Part shown: one piece after another, positions 1 to 8,700 of the stretch
How positions within the stretch are numbered: position 1 is the first letter of the stretch
Layout of the letters: every line of letters starts with the position of its first letter
IMG/VR virus record: IMGVR_UViG_3300044844_000359
Location: 1 to 25,791 of that record
Reading direction: 5' to 3' (one strand)
Length of the DNA: 25,791 nucleotides
DNA from: a virus
Translations under genes and position numbers: made by a program
The notes under the pieces: model-generated
Database searches by the model: none
Seen by the model: only the letters and a program-made list of their open reading frames with translations
Told to the model about the DNA's origin: nothing

Positions 1-1895
1 CATTAGGGGTTCAAGGGTTTAATGATACACTCTCTAAAGTGGCTTCAAAAGTATTAACTTCGCAAAAAGGTTCTGACTATTTGGTGCAATCGGACGCTGA
101 CAAAGCTAATGCACTTTCTGACCTTTTAAAAAACCCTGATAAAATAGCTTCGGGTGCTACGGCTCTGTTTACCTCCACACAGACTAAAGGGATTGATGGT
201 CTTCTACCTGTAGGCACTTTCAAAGATGCTAATGGTAATTTTGTATATAATGGCGGGGAAATACAACCCGAAAATATGTCTGAGTTTGTACAAAAGTTCG
301 CTACTCAAGATAAAGGTGAGTATCACGCCCCTGTTTTTGACGAAGTATCACAAACATATAAAGCATCCCCATTAGGGAAAGCAACCTCTCCTTATACCAA
401 CACCCTATACAGTTTATTAGGCTCTGCTAAAAACCCCTTTGCTTCAGATTATAAAAGCTCTCTTGAATCAAGACAGCCGGCTGCAATGACATCAACGCAG
501 TTAGCAAGCCTAAACAAACCGTTTAAAGATAACCCTACGGCTAAAGATTTACTAAACCTACAGAACTCTGCAGGTATGATTAAGGGTAACGAACTCACTA
601 AAGGCTCATCGCTTAGTCCTAATTTAATAGACCTTTACCAAACTAATCCTGATGGTAGCGCTATAAATAGTCCTTGGGTTGCAGATACTGACCTGATGAA
701 AATCCCCACTACAACTATACCAACTATTGATACGTCAACGGAACTTGTGCAGTTAGACCCAGGTGGCTTATTGCGGGGTAATACAGTAGTTGACCCTAAC
801 CTTGCAGATAATCAAGCTACCGCTGATAAGATAGCGGCAGGTAAAGCCGCAGCAGATAAAGCTACTGCTGATGCGGGTGGTATTACGTCTCTGACTGGGG
901 GTAAAAGTAAGAAATCGGGAGGATTTCAACCCGACCGTGACATATATGGGCAAGTTCTTTATAGAAATCCATATGGGACTGGGGAATATATTGACAATGC
1001 GGTTGACGCTACGTTTAATGATACCTTTCGAAACCACCCTTACTGGGGGAGTTACATTGAAAAGGGGCTCGTTAATATATCTAATTCTGAGAAAGAAGCC
1101 TGGATAAATCAAGCGTTAGCAGAAACAATGCCTAAAGACAGGGGACCTAAACCTGTAGTTGACCCTGCATTGGAGGCACGGCGCATAGCGGCAGACCAAC
1201 TTGATACTCAGAATAGAATTGCAAAACAAACAGCAGCGGCTGAAGTGGCACGGGGCATATTTAGCGGTAGTCGCGGAAAAGAAGATTCGGAGCGACTTAT
1301 TTTTGCACTCGACAATAATCTTGACCCAACGCAAAGATTTATGCCTGAGTTTGATAAGCTGTTTTACGCATCTAAAAACCCTACTGTTGTTGGCAGCGGT
1401 ACAGACACTACATTTAATACTGCACCTGGTAATACTGGGGCTGTAGGGGTAGCAGGTAAATCGGATGCGGAAATAGGTGCAGGTTTACTAAATCAAAACC
1501 CAGATGGTACTGTACAGAACACAACTCTACTTCCCCCTGGTAAACTATACACTCCTCAATTAGACGCAGCTATAACACAGCAGAGACAAGGCCCTTTAGG
1601 TATAGCGGGTAATCCTAATGTTGGTGGGTTTACTACTGCGGATAATATGAATACCAACGTAACGGGGGTTGGGGCACCTATCACATCTCTACTGACGCCT
1701 AACACTGGTGCGGCGGGTACACCAAACATTCAAAACACAGGGCTAGCTAACCAACAAGTAGCACCCACATACACGCAAGCTAACTACATAACCCCTGAAA
1801 CGAGAAATGGGGAGATGTTTCAAAATGCGTTGAAAGCGGACCCGTCCCTAAAAGCTTTGGCTGATTGGTCAGCAACTCAAGACCCATCACGGTAA
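1..1895 (+). CDS. Unrecognised virion-type protein, 5'-truncated by window edge
   Basis: The reading frame is open to the left edge (first full codon at base 3, read as LGVQGFNDTLSKVASK), so the GTG at 39 is probably not the start and the gene begins outside the window. About 630 residues are visible. I do not recognise the family. The chain is rich in Asn, Thr, Pro, Gly and Gln, with an Ala/Lys-rich stretch around residues 270-290 and a more globular, aromatic-rich patch around residues 305-355 (YGQVLYRNPYGTGEY). The low-complexity, Gly/Asn/Thr-rich C-terminal third resembles phage internal or tail-associated proteins. It ends in a TAATG overlap with the GNAT-fold gene, so it heads or continues the rightward structural operon. 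Virion function is inferred only from composition and neighbours. Confidence 0.8.
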   Translation, partial: LGVQGFNDTLSKVASKVLTSQKGSDYLVQSDADKANALSDLLKNPDKIASGATALFTSTQTKGIDGLLPVGTFKDANGNFVYNGGEIQPENMSEFVQKFATQDKGEYHAPVFDEVSQTYKASPLGKATSPYTNTLYSLLGSAKNPFASDYKSSLESRQPAAMTSTQLASLNKPFKDNPTAKDLLNLQNSAGMIKGNELTKGSSLSPNLIDLYQTNPDGSAINSPWVADTDLMKIPTTTIPTIDTSTELVQLDPGGLLRGNTVVDPNLADNQATADKIAAGKAAADKATADAGGITSLTGGKSKKSGGFQPDRDIYGQVLYRNPYGTGEYIDNAVDATFNDTFRNHPYWGSYIEKGLVNISNSEKEAWINQALAETMPKDRGPKPVVDPALEARRIAADQLDTQNRIAKQTAAAEVARGIFSGSRGKEDSERLIFALDNNLDPTQRFMPEFDKLFYASKNPTVVGSGTDTTFNTAPGNTGAVGVAGKSDAEIGAGLLNQNPDGTVQNTTLLPPGKLYTPQLDAAITQQRQGPLGIAGNPNVGGFTTADNMNTNVTGVGAPITSLLTPNTGAAGTPNIQNTGLANQQVAPTYTQANYITPETRNGEMFQNALKADPSLKALADWSATQDPSR

Positions 1896-2323
1896 TGATA
1901 ACCGTCCATGCAGTACCTCTTGAGTTTGTGCAACAGACATGGCCTTTAGCGAGACCTCACATTATCGCTGGGTTGCAGGAAGGGAGTGGTGAGAATTCAC
2001 CTAACATGACGTATAATGACGACCATGTACTAAGCTATCTTGTCAGCGGTAATTGGGAGCTTTTTGTAGCTGTGGATGAGGATAACGTAATGAGAGGGGC
2101 TGCAACTATCTCGTATATTAACTACCCACTGCATCGTGTTGCCTTTATCACAGCAGTAGGCGGTAGACTGATTGCCAGCCAAGATAGTTTTAACCAATTA
2201 AAAAATTTATTTAAAGCACGCGGAGCTACAATGATTCAAGGGTACGGACGCCCAGCTATTGTTAGACTCTGGAAACGCTTTGACTTTCAACCTCGCAGTA
2301 CCTTACTGGAAGTATCAATATGA
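1895..2323 (+). CDS. GNAT-fold acetyltransferase-like phage protein
   Basis: 142 residues from the ATG at 1895, which overlaps the upstream TAA by one base (TAATG). A TTG-start extension to 1865 is possible but lies inside the upstream gene and is unnecessary. The pattern of an N-terminal helix, a central strand pair (WELFVAVDEDNVMRGAATISY) and a late segment (GATMIQGYGRPAIVRLWKRFDF) resembles the compact GNAT fold of phage morphogenesis-module proteins, including T7 gp13-type proteins. That resemblance is from general family knowledge, not a search. A catalytic acetyltransferase activity is not shown; in T7-like phages the protein is linked to virion assembly. The gene overlaps the next one by 4 bp (ATGA), suggesting translational coupling. 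Confidence 0.75.
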   Translation: MITVHAVPLEFVQQTWPLARPHIIAGLQEGSGENSPNMTYNDDHVLSYLVSGNWELFVAVDEDNVMRGAATISYINYPLHRVAFITAVGGRLIASQDSFNQLKNLFKARGATMIQGYGRPAIVRLWKRFDFQPRSTLLEVSI

Positions 2324-4053
2324 TTATTAAAAGTTTTAAAAAGTATTTTTTTACTTATGTCGTACCGACATTTTACGGTGGTGGTAGCGGGGGTGGTCAA
2401 AATACGACTGTGCAACAGCGTAATATCCCTAAAGAGCTTGCTCCTTATTATGAAGTGCTACTTAACTCAATGACAAAGCAAGCGTTTACGTCTAAGGACA
2501 ACCCTGGAAAACCCGCACCAGAAATAGACAGCAATTGGAAACCTCAAACATCTAATTACGCAAAAGGGGGGGAGGTTAAAGGGTATGCTGCTGGCGGTAC
2601 TAGTATTGCGGATAGTTTAAAGTCTTTAGGCGTTAATACATCAGGTACTGGTACATTCTCTCCTACAGGGATTACACCTTATCAACCTGCTGGTTTTCTC
2701 ACTGACCCCGCTACAGGTAAGTTTGACCCTAACAGAATGACTCAGGGTGCCACAGGCTTGCAGAATATGTCTTACTCTACTGCGGCTAATATGAAGTTAC
2801 CTGAACAGAATCAAACTGCAGCTGACTTAACTAATATTGCTGCTACGGGTGGGCTTAACACAGCGTCTAAAGCAATGGATTATGGAGACGCTGGATATAA
2901 TGCAGGGCTTAACTCAACTACTATTGGTAACGCCGCTGCGGATACAGCGTCTCAAAACGCCTACGCTCTAGGGAATAACGCGCTGGACTACGGTGGTTTA
3001 GGTGCTGTATCAGGGGTGACCGGTCAAGGGTTAGGCGTTCAAGGTGGTATGGCGTATGGTGCTCAAGGTGCTGGTTATGGGAATACAGCCGCTGGGGTAG
3101 GGACAGACTATGCCAAGCAGATAACAGACAATGCAACTGTTAACCAGTACATGAACCCCTACCTGCAACAATCGTTGCAACCTCAGTTAGACTTGATGGC
3201 ACAGCAAAATGATATCGCCAATCAAAAAGCTAACTCGCAGGCGGCGCAACAAGGAGCGTATGGCGGTAGTCGTCAAATGGTGCAGAATAACCTCAATGAC
3301 CAATCTAACAAATTAGCGCAAGCAAACCTTATTGGTCAAGGCTACAACACAGCGTTTAATAATGCTCAAGCTAACATTGGTAAAGCCTCAGACTTATCAC
3401 TACAAGGGTTGCAAACAGGCATACAAGGCGCTAACACAGGGCTTCAAGGCGTTAATACTCAACTGTCTGGCACAGCGCAAGGTATGCAAGGTGCTGGCGT
3501 AGGGTTATCTGGTGTAGGTGCGGCTACCAATGCGGGTCAATACGGTCTTCAAGGCGCTCAAACTGGACTTGCAGGACAAGCACAAGCAATACAAGGTGCT
3601 CAAACCGGACTTCAAGGTGTTCAAGGTGCACAGGCTGGCTATGGTCTTGCAGGGAATGCGGGGCAACAATTGGCGTCACTTGGTAATCAACAGTTAGCAC
3701 AGCAACAATCCATTGCAGGGATGCAAAACGCCTACGGTGCACAGCAGCAAGCACTTGGTCAGCAAGCCATTAACAACGCAATTAGCTATAACGACTACCA
3801 ACAGAAATATCCTTGGGAAATCATGGGTAATGTTGCTAATGCACTTAATGGTGTGCAGACAGGTAATTTAAGTACGTTTGCCCCTGCACCTAGCGTGCTT
3901 TCTAATTTAGCAGGGGCAGCTACAACAGGGGTAGGTTTATACGGTGCTAGTGGTGGGTTTAAGAAGAAGGGTGGTATTATTAAAAAGCCTAAAGCTCAAG
4001 GTAGTGGTATTGGTGACTTAGCGGTATATAACGCGATGAAAGGAGGAAAATAA
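2320..4053 (+). CDS. Gly/Ala/Gln-rich virion protein with heptad repeats
   Basis: 577 residues. The start ATG overlaps the upstream TGA (ATGA at 2320-2323). The N-terminus is a short basic-hydrophobic stretch followed by GGGSGGG and a conserved-looking QRNIPKELAPYYEVLL segment. A GG-motif (AKGGEVKGYAAGG) lies near residues 80-92. Residues about 195-265 are Gly/Ala-rich. Residues about 273-325 form a helical Gln/Asn-rich section with the GAYGGSRQMVQ motif seen in many phage internal-type proteins. Residues 356-446 form regular heptads of pattern G-[AV]-x-x-x-[LIM]-[QS]. The tail is Lys/Gly-rich (FKKKGGIIKK). Composition, size and position between a GNAT-fold gene and another coiled-coil gene suggest an internal or tail-tube-associated virion protein. 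The exact role is unknown. Confidence 0.85.
   Translation: MIIKSFKKYFFTYVVPTFYGGGSGGGQNTTVQQRNIPKELAPYYEVLLNSMTKQAFTSKDNPGKPAPEIDSNWKPQTSNYAKGGEVKGYAAGGTSIADSLKSLGVNTSGTGTFSPTGITPYQPAGFLTDPATGKFDPNRMTQGATGLQNMSYSTAANMKLPEQNQTAADLTNIAATGGLNTASKAMDYGDAGYNAGLNSTTIGNAAADTASQNAYALGNNALDYGGLGAVSGVTGQGLGVQGGMAYGAQGAGYGNTAAGVGTDYAKQITDNATVNQYMNPYLQQSLQPQLDLMAQQNDIANQKANSQAAQQGAYGGSRQMVQNNLNDQSNKLAQANLIGQGYNTAFNNAQANIGKASDLSLQGLQTGIQGANTGLQGVNTQLSGTAQGMQGAGVGLSGVGAATNAGQYGLQGAQTGLAGQAQAIQGAQTGLQGVQGAQAGYGLAGNAGQQLASLGNQQLAQQQSIAGMQNAYGAQQQALGQQAINNAISYNDYQQKYPWEIMGNVANALNGVQTGNLSTFAPAPSVLSNLAGAATTGVGLYGASGGFKKKGGIIKKPKAQGSGIGDLAVYNAMKGGK
3385..3657 (+). repeat. 13 glycine-led heptad repeats (protein-level)
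   Basis: Residues 356-446 of the 577-residue protein divide without gaps into seven-residue units such as GANTGLQ, GVNTQLS, GTAQGMQ, GAGVGLS, GAQTGLA, GQAQAIQ and GAQTGLQ. Gly or Ala leads nearly every unit. Position 6 is Leu, Ile or Met in most, and position 7 is usually Gln or Ser. At DNA level the units are diverged, with related stretches such as cttcaaggcgctcaaactgg, so the periodicity appears maintained in the protein rather than being recent slippage. Confidence 0.8.
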
Positions 4054-4054
4054 G

Positions 4055-5731
4055 ATGATGAATACCCCTTCTATGTACTCAGTTGACCAGTTGCTTAAAG
4101 CTCGGCAAAACGGTGTGCCTGACTACGTTGTAGTTCCTATGCTACAAAAAGCAATGGCTCAAAAGCAAGCGATGGCGCAGCAACAAGCGTTGCAACAAGG
4201 TGCACCTAAACCTCCCGTAGCACAGCAAATCTTAGACGCTGCTCATAATGATGTCATGCAAGAACACATGGCACGCAGACCACGCGAAGAGATGACACCA
4301 GTGCCGTCATCTCGTGAAGAAACTAAAGGTATCGATGCGCTACCTAGTGGTATCGATGAGAGCGACTACGCGCAGGGTGGGATTATTGCGTTTAAAGAAA
4401 GAGGTTATGTTGATCCAGAGTTGATGGGTGAAGATGGTTCGGATATACCTGGAGCAATACCCTCTACTGACAACAATATCGTTGGACTTAGACCTATTGG
4501 TGCAGACACAGGGTTTCAAAAATTCAGATCACACCTAGATGCTCTTAATGCAGGGGATAAGAATTTAGAAATATATGGCCGTAAACATGGCATTGATACC
4601 TTGGAAGATGTCGTTAGTAGATGGGCACCTAAAGGTGATGGTGATAATGACCCAGAAGCTTACGCGGCTATTGGTCATAAAATGCTTGGTACAAAACCAG
4701 GTCAAAAATTTGATTTAAGTGACCCTGCTGAAAGAAGTAAGATTTTATCTGTTATTGCTAAAGTTGAGCATAATCAAAATTATTCCCCTGATAAAATACA
4801 AAGTATGTTGTCAGGGGGCGGAGATTCAGTTGGAGCTAAACAACAATCAGCCCCACAGCAAGGTAACCCAACAGGTGGTATTGCAAGCTTGGCATATCCA
4901 TCTGCTCCAGAAGAGCAACAGCAACCTTACACCCAAGAAGAGACTACACCAGAGTATGAAGGTAAACGACTTCAAGACTACTTAGGTGAAGATCCTAATA
5001 TGGCTAAACGTGAAGCAAGACTTGCTAAACGTGAAGCTGACTTGTCTGAAGAGAAAGACAGATCACCTTGGATGGCTCTGATGCAAGCGGGTCTGTCTAC
5101 AATGGCGGGGACTTCTCCTAATGCGTTTGCTAACATTGGTGCAGGGGCAAGTGAAGGGTTGAAAGCCTATGGTGAAGCTCGCAAAGACCTCAGCAAAAGT
5201 TCCGATAAACTTATGGATTTACGCGGTGAAATTGAAGATGCGCAGTATGCTCATGAGCAGGCTGTTAAAACGCATGGTTGGGACAGCGCTGAAGCTAATA
5301 AAAAAGCTAATATGTTGGTTGCTAAAGAAAATCAAAAAGCTAAGTGGGATTACAAAAAAGACGCTGCTGAATTTGAATTGAAAAAATTTGAAGCTGAAAA
5401 TAAAGGTAACCTCCAAGGGGCTGAAGCTGAGTATTATCAATCCGGTAAAAGTCGTAATAATCAAGCTATTATTGATTCAAAATCAGAAGCGTTAAAAACT
5501 AAGCAGATGGCTGATATTTCAAGAACAGTTAATGCGGAGGTTACTCAATTTGCTAAACAGCAAGATCCAAAAACATTAACATTACCTTCTCAAGAGCAAA
5601 TTGATAATTATAGAGCAGCTCGAGAAAAATATCACATGGGAAGATACGGTATGAGTTCACCTGACACCGAGGTTGCACCTCCAGTAAATGTAGGTAATCC
5701 AAATTACAACGTAAAAAATTATTTTAAATAA
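4055..5731 (+). CDS. Coiled-coil virion-type protein with RWAP-type domain
   Basis: 558 residues. The start at 4055 sits 8 nt after a strong AGGAGG. The N-terminus (MYSVDQLLKARQNGVPDYVVVPMLQ) leads into an Ala/Met/Gln-rich helix and a GG-motif (YAQGGIIAF, about residues 106-114). Residues about 150-245 form a compact domain with GIDTLEDVVSRWAPKGDGDN, AYAAIGHKMLG and a late KVEHN. This resembles the RWAPP-type domain of small phage proteins often labelled structural protein P5 (recalled, not searched). Residues about 315-500 are strongly helical and charged (KREARLAKREADLSEEKD, then DRSPWMALMQAGLSTMAG and long Lys/Glu/Ala heptads). The polyvalent gene follows after 9 nt. An internal or ejected virion protein is likely, but its role is not established. 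Confidence 0.85.
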   Translation: MMNTPSMYSVDQLLKARQNGVPDYVVVPMLQKAMAQKQAMAQQQALQQGAPKPPVAQQILDAAHNDVMQEHMARRPREEMTPVPSSREETKGIDALPSGIDESDYAQGGIIAFKERGYVDPELMGEDGSDIPGAIPSTDNNIVGLRPIGADTGFQKFRSHLDALNAGDKNLEIYGRKHGIDTLEDVVSRWAPKGDGDNDPEAYAAIGHKMLGTKPGQKFDLSDPAERSKILSVIAKVEHNQNYSPDKIQSMLSGGGDSVGAKQQSAPQQGNPTGGIASLAYPSAPEEQQQPYTQEETTPEYEGKRLQDYLGEDPNMAKREARLAKREADLSEEKDRSPWMALMQAGLSTMAGTSPNAFANIGAGASEGLKAYGEARKDLSKSSDKLMDLRGEIEDAQYAHEQAVKTHGWDSAEANKKANMLVAKENQKAKWDYKKDAAEFELKKFEAENKGNLQGAEAEYYQSGKSRNNQAIIDSKSEALKTKQMADISRTVNAEVTQFAKQQDPKTLTLPSQEQIDNYRAAREKYHMGRYGMSSPDTEVAPPVNVGNPNYNVKNYFK

Positions 5732-5740
5732 GGATTAGAT

Positions 5741-8700
5741 ATGGCATCTTTTGATTTAGCAGCAGCACGCGCCGATGGGGCATCTGACCATCAAATAGCT
5801 GAAAGTTTAAGTGAGTTAACGGATTTTAATCTTGATGCTGCTTTATCTGATGGTGCATCATACGATCAAATTATTAATAGTTTAATCCCTATTGCTAATG
5901 AAAAAGTACACGAAGAGCGTACAGGCTTCATGCCTCACGCAAAATCAGCTTTAGAGGATATCATCCCTAAAGTAGAAGAAGGGGTGTCTACTGGAGCAGA
6001 GCTTCTAGGTATGCAGAAAACAGCTGAGGAGATGAAAGCCAAAGCTGAGGAAGCTAAACGCAATAAAACACATTTTGCTGAAGAGACTACGCAAGAAGAG
6101 GTTGATAAAGCCAACACTGAGGACGGTCTACTTGGAGCTACTCCTAAATGGTTATCTAGAAATGTCACTGAGCCTTTAGGCGGTATGGCTGGTTTCGCTC
6201 CAGCTATGGCGGCATTACCTGTAGCGGGCACGATGGGTGCGATTGGTACAGCTGGTGGTTTAGGTCTAGCTGCGACTCAAGCACTTGCAAACACAGGTGA
6301 AGCGCGTGAGCGTAATCCAGAGTTATCACCAGAAAGAGCCTTTGCAACAGGTATAGGTACAGCTGCACTAGACGTTGCTGGTGTTCCAGGAACAGGTCTT
6401 TTAGGTAAAGGTGCCGCTAGATTAGTTGAAAAAGCAACAGGTCGAGTTACTGCCAAAGCCGCTGAAGAGATGGTTGCTAAAGAAGCAACATTAGCTAGAG
6501 AAGCTGAAACTGCAAAACGTACGGCTGATGGGACAATCAACACGGCTGAAGGGCAAGCGGCTATTCATCAAGCCGAGCAAGATGCTGCTAGAGCGGCATT
6601 AGATAAAATACCTGATGAGCGTACCAAGTTAAACTTACTTCGTGACTTTGCGGCTGGCACAGCTTCAAATGCAGTGACTGTACCTACCTTTATGGCGGGT
6701 CGTGAAGCGGCTATGCGTCTTGGTACAGGTGAAGAGCAACAATCTCTTGGTGATATAGCGCAAGGATTTAAAGAGAACCTACCTTTAGCTCCAGTGTTTG
6801 GCGCACTACACGCAGTGGGTCATAACCCAGAGAAAGTAGCTAGAGAACAAGCAGAGCAGAGAGTATCTGATATAGGTGCTACACCAGAAGCCACTGCGGC
6901 TAGAGAAAACTTAGCTCAAGAGCAAGCAGCTAAGCAAGCTGAGACTGAACGGACAACACCTTTTCATGAGTCTAAAATTGCTGACCCTGCTGCGGTATGG
7001 GAAGATATGCGTGTGCATACTGACCGTGCAGATGAAGACTCCCCTAGTTGGGAGAATCTACCCGATGAGGCTAAAGTTAAATTCTCTAGTCAGATTGATG
7101 AATTAAATAAAATCTCAACACCCGATAAGAAGAATCCAGAGGTACTTGTACCCACTAAGAAAGTCATCAAAGCGTTTGATGAGGTTGCTGGACCTTCTCA
7201 AAAACCTATGCAAGCTGAAAAAGAAGCTTGGCATAGCACCTTTGGTGAAGAAGCTCATCCCTATGAGAACATCCCTGAAGAGTCTAAAGCGCAGTGGCGT
7301 ACACTTACCTCTAAAGAAGAGCATACCTTTCCACACCTAACAACGGGTGAACCTGTACCTACTAAACAAGCTGAATCTTTATACAAGAAAGCTACTAAGC
7401 CTGAGCATCCTTATGAGGATTTAAAACCTGAACTTGTTCCAGCGGCTAAAGCGTATGATGCGTATGTTAAAAAGTCTAAAGAAAGTGAGTTACCTAAATT
7501 TAGAGATTTAGGGGTTGAAGGTCGAAAAACTGTATATGACCAATACTCCAATGCAAAAACAGGCGCTCAAGAAATCACTCAAGCTGATATGGGTCCTATT
7601 TTAGATACGCATGCAAAAGAAAGTCCCGATTGGAATCCAGAAGCACCTAGTGAGCGCGTACCTTATACTGAACAAGAGATTCGCCCAAAGGCTGAGAAAG
7701 TAGAACCTGTAGCGCAAGAAGAAACAGTTACGCAAGAACCTGTAGCGCAAGAAGAAACAATACCTGAAGATAATACTCATGTGTATGAAGATACTACACC
7801 GTCAGAAAATGACACAGGTCATACCGTAGAGTCTTTAAAAGAGCACATGACACCAGAAATGCGCAAGATGGTGGACAGTGGCAAAGCGGTACTTCATGAT
7901 ACACATGAAACGCTACCTTCTGATGTAATTTCTCCAGAAACAGTTAAAGGTTTAGTTACCCCAGAAGGTGTTGCTCACTTTGTGGCAAGTAAACTAACCC
8001 CAGAAAACCTACATGGTGTGTTCCTACATGAGGTAGGTGTTCACGCGGGTATGGCTAAAATGCTTGGTCCTAAAGTTTGGGAGAATGTTAAATCGCAAGT
8101 GCTAACCCAAGCGGGTAAACCCTTTGAAGAAGCTCGCAAAGCAGTCCCTAGCGATACACCGGATCATTTAAAAGCTGAAGAGATAGTAGCTCACTTAGTT
8201 GAGCATAGTCCTAATCTACCTATTGTTAAACGCATCGTAGCGGCTATTCGCAACTTTGCTCGTCAACACTTAGGTGCTAATTTAAAAGCCACTGAACATG
8301 ACTTGCGTCATCTTGCTGAGAAAGCGATACGTCATGAAGCTAAGTCAGCTAAACGTACTACTAGAGAAGGTACAGCTTATTCTTATGTTGGTAAAAAAGC
8401 AAAAGGTGCAGATAAATCAGCATTTGACCGTGCAACTAAAATGGAAAAAGAAGGTGTTGAAGCTCGTAAAGATTTCACACCAGAACAGCGTAAAGAAACT
8501 ACTCCTTATACATCTCAAGGTGTAGCTAAAGAAGACGCTATTGTATTAGGTAGTTCTTCATCTAAAGCTGAGAATCGTTATTCTCGTGTAGTTGAAAAAC
8601 AATTATATTTATCTAAAGAGCGCATTAATCGTTTGTTAAAAGAGTATGCTTATACAAATGATGATAGTAAAACAAAAGCATTTGTTGCTTATGTTTCTCC

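Noticed and set aside
768-1446. Three open frames on both strands (768-1112 -, 1116-1334 -, 1201-1446 +) inside the left-edge gene
   Set aside because: They lie entirely within a continuous coding frame, lack ribosome-binding sites and have compositions typical of out-of-frame reading.
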